Part shown: positions 61,306-64,000 of the stretch, piece after piece | Numbering within the stretch: the stretch's first letter is position 1 | How the letters are laid out: the number at the start of each line of letters is the position of its first letter | DNA from: Mucilaginibacter endophyticus | GTDB taxonomy: Bacteria; Bacteroidota; Bacteroidia; Sphingobacteriales; Sphingobacteriaceae | Length of the DNA stretch: 64,000 nt | Reading direction: 5' to 3' | Assembly (NCBI RefSeq): GCF_003351025.1 | Contig: NZ_QPCG01000002.1 | Span: forward strand, 496,001-560,000 | Notes under the pieces: generated by a model | Databases searched by the model: none | What the model saw: only the letters and a program-made list of their open reading frames with translations | What the model was told of the DNA's origin: nothing | Made by a program: the position numbers and the translations under genes

Positions 61306-62168
61306 ATAAATACCGAAAGACTATCCCTTACCTGTTTGGCGTACATACCGCCAAACAGGTTTACATGTACCAATAGCGGATATAAGTTCCAAAGTTTAAG
61401 CCTTTGTTGCCAACCATTCTGCAAAGGAAATTCCGAATTATAGGCTTCGTAAAAAGCACGGTCAAAACCACCAAAAAGTGTAGTCATTGCAATATCAAAC
61501 TCGCGGTTGCCAGAGCTAACGGCTGGATCAATCAAATAGGGCTTTCCTTCAACATCAATTAAATAATTACCACTCCAAAGATCGCCGTGTAATAATGTCG
61601 GTGGCTCTTCTGTAAACAAACCCGGAAGTTTTTTATACAGCTCATCAAATTTACGTGCGTCATTTTGGGTGAGTTCTTTTTTATCTACTGCCATTTTAAC
61701 CATGGGCTGCAATCTCTCCTCAAAAAAAAAACGGGCCCAGCTATCGTGTCTTTTATTGCTTTGATGGAGTGATCCCATATAGTTATCCGTATAGAAACCA
61801 TGTTGTTTCGCCGTGCTACGATGCATTTGTGCAAGCCGTAATCCCAGTAATTGAGATGAGTTTGTGTTGCTATCTCCCGCTTCTATATAGTTCAGAACGA
61901 GATAGCTTTCGTTCTGAGTATCCCCCTGCAAAACGACTTCGGGTACAGCTATTGTATTTGTTTCGCGAATTGCCGATAAACCCTGCTCCTCACACTTAAA
62001 CATACCTGGGAATTTATGAAGGCTGTTTATTTTAATAAAATAATCACCTTGAGTGGTTTGCAAACGATAGCTCTGGTTAATATCGCCTCCACTTACCGGA
62101 TTAGCGCGTTTTACAGTGATATTTAATCTTGATTCCACATCATTTATGATATCTGCAGATACAGCCAT
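61302..62168 (-). CDS. Fructosamine kinase family protein
   Basis: 288 aa. Kinase fold with ANPVSGGDINQSYRL (nucleotide loop), GDYFIKIN (Lys), LLHGDLWSGNYLI (catalytic Asp region) and LIDPAVSSGNREFDIAM. This is the fructosamine-3-kinase/ketosamine kinase family, which phosphorylates Amadori products on sugars or proteins so they fall apart. Cytosolic. Possible role in repairing glycated molecules. Confidence 0.9.
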   Translation of the reverse strand: MAVSADIINDVESRLNITVKRANPVSGGDINQSYRLQTTQGDYFIKINSLHKFPGMFKCEEQGLSAIRETNTIAVPEVVLQGDTQNESYLVLNYIEAGDSNTNSSQLLGLRLAQMHRSTAKQHGFYTDNYMGSLHQSNKRHDSWARFFFEERLQPMVKMAVDKKELTQNDARKFDELYKKLPGLFTEEPPTLLHGDLWSGNYLIDVEGKPYLIDPAVSSGNREFDIAMTTLFGGFDRAFYEAYNSEFPLQNGWQQRLKLWNLYPLLVHVNLFGGMYAKQVRDSLSVFI

Positions 62169-62245
62169 TTCGTTCGGGTCTTATTAAAATAAACATTTCA
62201 AAATAGTTAATTTATTAGCTGATACAAATTATCGGTTTAAAAAGT

Positions 62246-62253
62246 TATTTTTG
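62246..62253 (+). promoter_or_regulatory. -7 box candidate for lepA
   Basis: TATTTTTG matches TAnnTTTG exactly but lies only 8 bp before the ATG, implying an almost leaderless message, and no -33 is visible. Weak support. Confidence 0.25.
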
Positions 62254-62260
62254 CGGTTCA

Positions 62261-64000
62261 ATGGAGCATATTCGTAATTTTTGTATCATAGCACATATCG
62301 ACCACGGCAAAAGCACACTTGCCGATAGGTTATTAGAGTATACTAACACTATAACCCAGCGCGAATCGCAGGCACAATTGCTTGACGATATGGATTTAGA
62401 ACGCGAACGCGGTATTACCATAAAAAGCCATGCCATACAGATGGACTATGAGCTTGATGGTCAAAAATACGTACTCAACCTGATCGACACGCCTGGGCAC
62501 GTGGATTTTTCATACGAGGTATCACGCTCTATCGCTGCCTGTGAAGGCGCATTGCTAATTGTTGACGCAGCACAGGGTATTCAGGCACAGACTATTTCAA
62601 ACCTGTATCTTGCTTTGGAGAATGATCTGGAAATCATCCCTATTTTGAATAAAATGGACCTTCCGGGCGCCATGCCTGAGGAAGTAAAAGACCAGATCGT
62701 TGACCTCATTGGCTGTAAACGAGAAGAAATCCTTGCTGCATCAGGTAAAACCGGTATGGGGGTGCATGATATTCTTCGTGCTATTGTTGAGCGTGTACCG
62801 GCACCTGTTGGTGATCCGAAAGCTCCGTTGCAGGCGCTTATTTTCGACTCGGTATTTAACTCGTTCCGCGGTATCATCGCTTACTTTAAAGTTGTTAACG
62901 GCGAAATCCGCAAAGGTGATAAAGTGAAGTTCGTTGCTACCGAAAAGCAATATCTTGCCGATGAAGTTGGTACATTAAAACTGCGCCCACTGGCTAAGGA
63001 TGTGATCAAAACCGGCGATGTAGGCTATATCATCTCGGGCATCAAAGAAGCTAAAGAGGTTAAAGTAGGTGATACCATCACCCAGGTTGACCGCCCGTGC
63101 GAAGTAGGTATCCAAGGCTTTGAAGAGGTAAAACCAATGGTATTTGCCGGCATTTACCCCGTTGATACTGAAGATTACGAAGAACTGCGCGAATCAATGG
63201 CAAAACTGCAGCTAAATGATGCCTCATTGGTTTTTGAACCGGAATCATCAGCGGCTTTAGGCTTTGGTTTCCGTTGCGGATTTTTAGGGATGCTGCACAT
63301 GGAGATCATCCAGGAACGTTTGGAGCGCGAGTTTAACATGACGGTGATCACCACTGTGCCCAACGTATCATATTTAGCCCATAATACCAAAGGTGATACG
63401 TTTACGGTAAATAATCCGTCAGACCTCCCTGATCCAAGTAAAATTGACTTTGTAGAAGAGCCATATATCAAGGCTACCATAATCACAAAATCTGAATTTG
63501 TTGGCCCGGTAATGTCGCTTTGTATCCAAAAACGTGGTACCATTACTAATCAATCATACCTTACATCCGAGCGTGTCGAGTTGATTTTTGAAATGCCGAT
63601 GGGCGAGATCGTATTTGATTTTTACGATAAGCTGAAAACCATTTCAAAAGGCTATGCATCATTTGATTATCACCAGATAGGTTACCGCCAGTCTGACCTG
63701 GTAAAACTGGATATCCGCCTGAACAGCGAGCCTGTTGACGCTTTATCATCCCTGATCTTCCGTGGTAACTCCTATGATTTTGGTAAAAAGATCTGCGAGA
63801 AATTAAAAGAACTTTTACCGCGTCAGCAATTTGAGATCATTATCCAGGCTTCTATCGGTGCCAAGATCATCGCCCGTGAAACAGTTAAAGCGCTACGTAA
63901 AGATGTTACAGCAAAATGTTATGGTGGTGATATCTCCCGTAAACGTAAACTGTTAGAAAAACAGAAACAAGGTAAAAAACGCATGCGCCAGGTAGGTAAC
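62261..64000 (+). CDS. lepA: Elongation factor 4 (LepA), 3' end cut by the window
   Basis: 580 codons are present and about 15 more are expected. GTP-binding motifs: AHIDHGKST, the switch region [24 protein letters not shown]. Then domain II, EF-G-like III and V, and the LepA-specific C-terminal domain ([26 protein letters not shown]). It is a ribosome-bound GTPase that helps initiation or back-translocation. Start chosen at ATG 62261. Confidence 0.97.
   Translation, partial: MEHIRNFCIIAHIDHGKSTLADRLLEYTNTITQRESQAQLLDDMDLERERGITIKSHAIQMDYELDGQKYVLNLIDTPGHVDFSYEVSRSIAACEGALLIVDAAQGIQAQTISNLYLALENDLEIIPILNKMDLPGAMPEEVKDQIVDLIGCKREEILAASGKTGMGVHDILRAIVERVPAPVGDPKAPLQALIFDSVFNSFRGIIAYFKVVNGEIRKGDKVKFVATEKQYLADEVGTLKLRPLAKDVIKTGDVGYIISGIKEAKEVKVGDTITQVDRPCEVGIQGFEEVKPMVFAGIYPVDTEDYEELRESMAKLQLNDASLVFEPESSAALGFGFRCGFLGMLHMEIIQERLEREFNMTVITTVPNVSYLAHNTKGDTFTVNNPSDLPDPSKIDFVEEPYIKATIITKSEFVGPVMSLCIQKRGTITNQSYLTSERVELIFEMPMGEIVFDFYDKLKTISKGYASFDYHQIGYRQSDLVKLDIRLNSEPVDALSSLIFRGNSYDFGKKICEKLKELLPRQQFEIIIQASIGAKIIARETVKALRKDVTAKCYGGDISRKRKLLEKQKQGKKRMRQVGN

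Noticed and set aside
62245..63749. Several minus frames of 60-120 codons
   Set aside because: They are antisense shadows of lepA, whose plus frame runs through with all motifs.

Overview
The window looks like chromosome of a Bacteroidota bacterium of the Sphingobacteriaceae, most like Mucilaginibacter or Pedobacter (inference from gene content, no search run). The evidence is a SusC/SusD polysaccharide-utilisation locus, Bacteroidota-specific families (DUF5916, DUF2851, DUF3823, DUF6438), -7 boxes close to TAnnTTTG, scarce Shine-Dalgarno sites, and moderate GC. No phage, integrase, insertion sequence, CRISPR array or tRNA was seen.

Layout. 1-2478 (minus) holds the start of a HAD phosphatase and a DUF5916 outer-membrane protein. 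2993-12259 (plus) is a six-gene glycan locus: SusC, SusD, DUF3823 lipoprotein, a lipoprotein with a duplicated domain, GH43 and a GH71/99-like enzyme. A perfect LacI-family operator-like palindrome lies about 290 bp upstream of susC. 12324-26996 is mostly housekeeping: an ArgE-like peptidase, KgtP-like permease, DUF2851, PspC, GH97, cbpA-cbpM, a membrane MutS homologue, a multi-PAS protein and a crotonase.

27072-36065 is the most distinctive part. A tightly coupled minus-strand operon, kaiC-kaiB-kaiB-PAS histidine kinase, faces a divergent six-PAS histidine kinase and a single-domain response regulator. Next come two copies of a structured element spaced exactly 100 bp apart, then a DUF2383 stress-type protein. 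KaiC keeps two ATPase domains and a Ser-Ser pair at the phosphosite position, and no kaiA is visible in this window. The cluster therefore looks like a KaiA-less Kai timer or stress-signalling module wired to two-component proteins.

36087-46706 includes a PIN-PhoH protein, a probable non-coding RNA upstream of it on the minus strand, a radical-SAM/TIGR03915 DNA-repair pair, Ohr, Hsp20, a thioesterase, a GlcD-like oxidase and FolB. Three copies of a palindromic repeat with core CGTCATTGCGAGG sit at gene ends (12.3, 39.0 and 44.9 kb). 46939-64000 includes glutaryl-CoA dehydrogenase, two tandem lipoprotein-type TPR histidine kinases, GH1, a lipoprotein/SCO/cytochrome c operon, RNase P RNA, an NtrC-family regulator with an altered GAFTGA loop, a clan GH-A-like glycosidase, a fructosamine kinase and a lepA gene cut by the window edge.

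Together the genes describe a saprophytic glycan degrader (SusC/D, GH43, GH71/99-like, GH97, GH1 and a GH-A-like enzyme) with heavy investment in PAS-based sensing and oxidative or protein-folding stress defence (Ohr, Hsp20, CbpAM, KaiBC).
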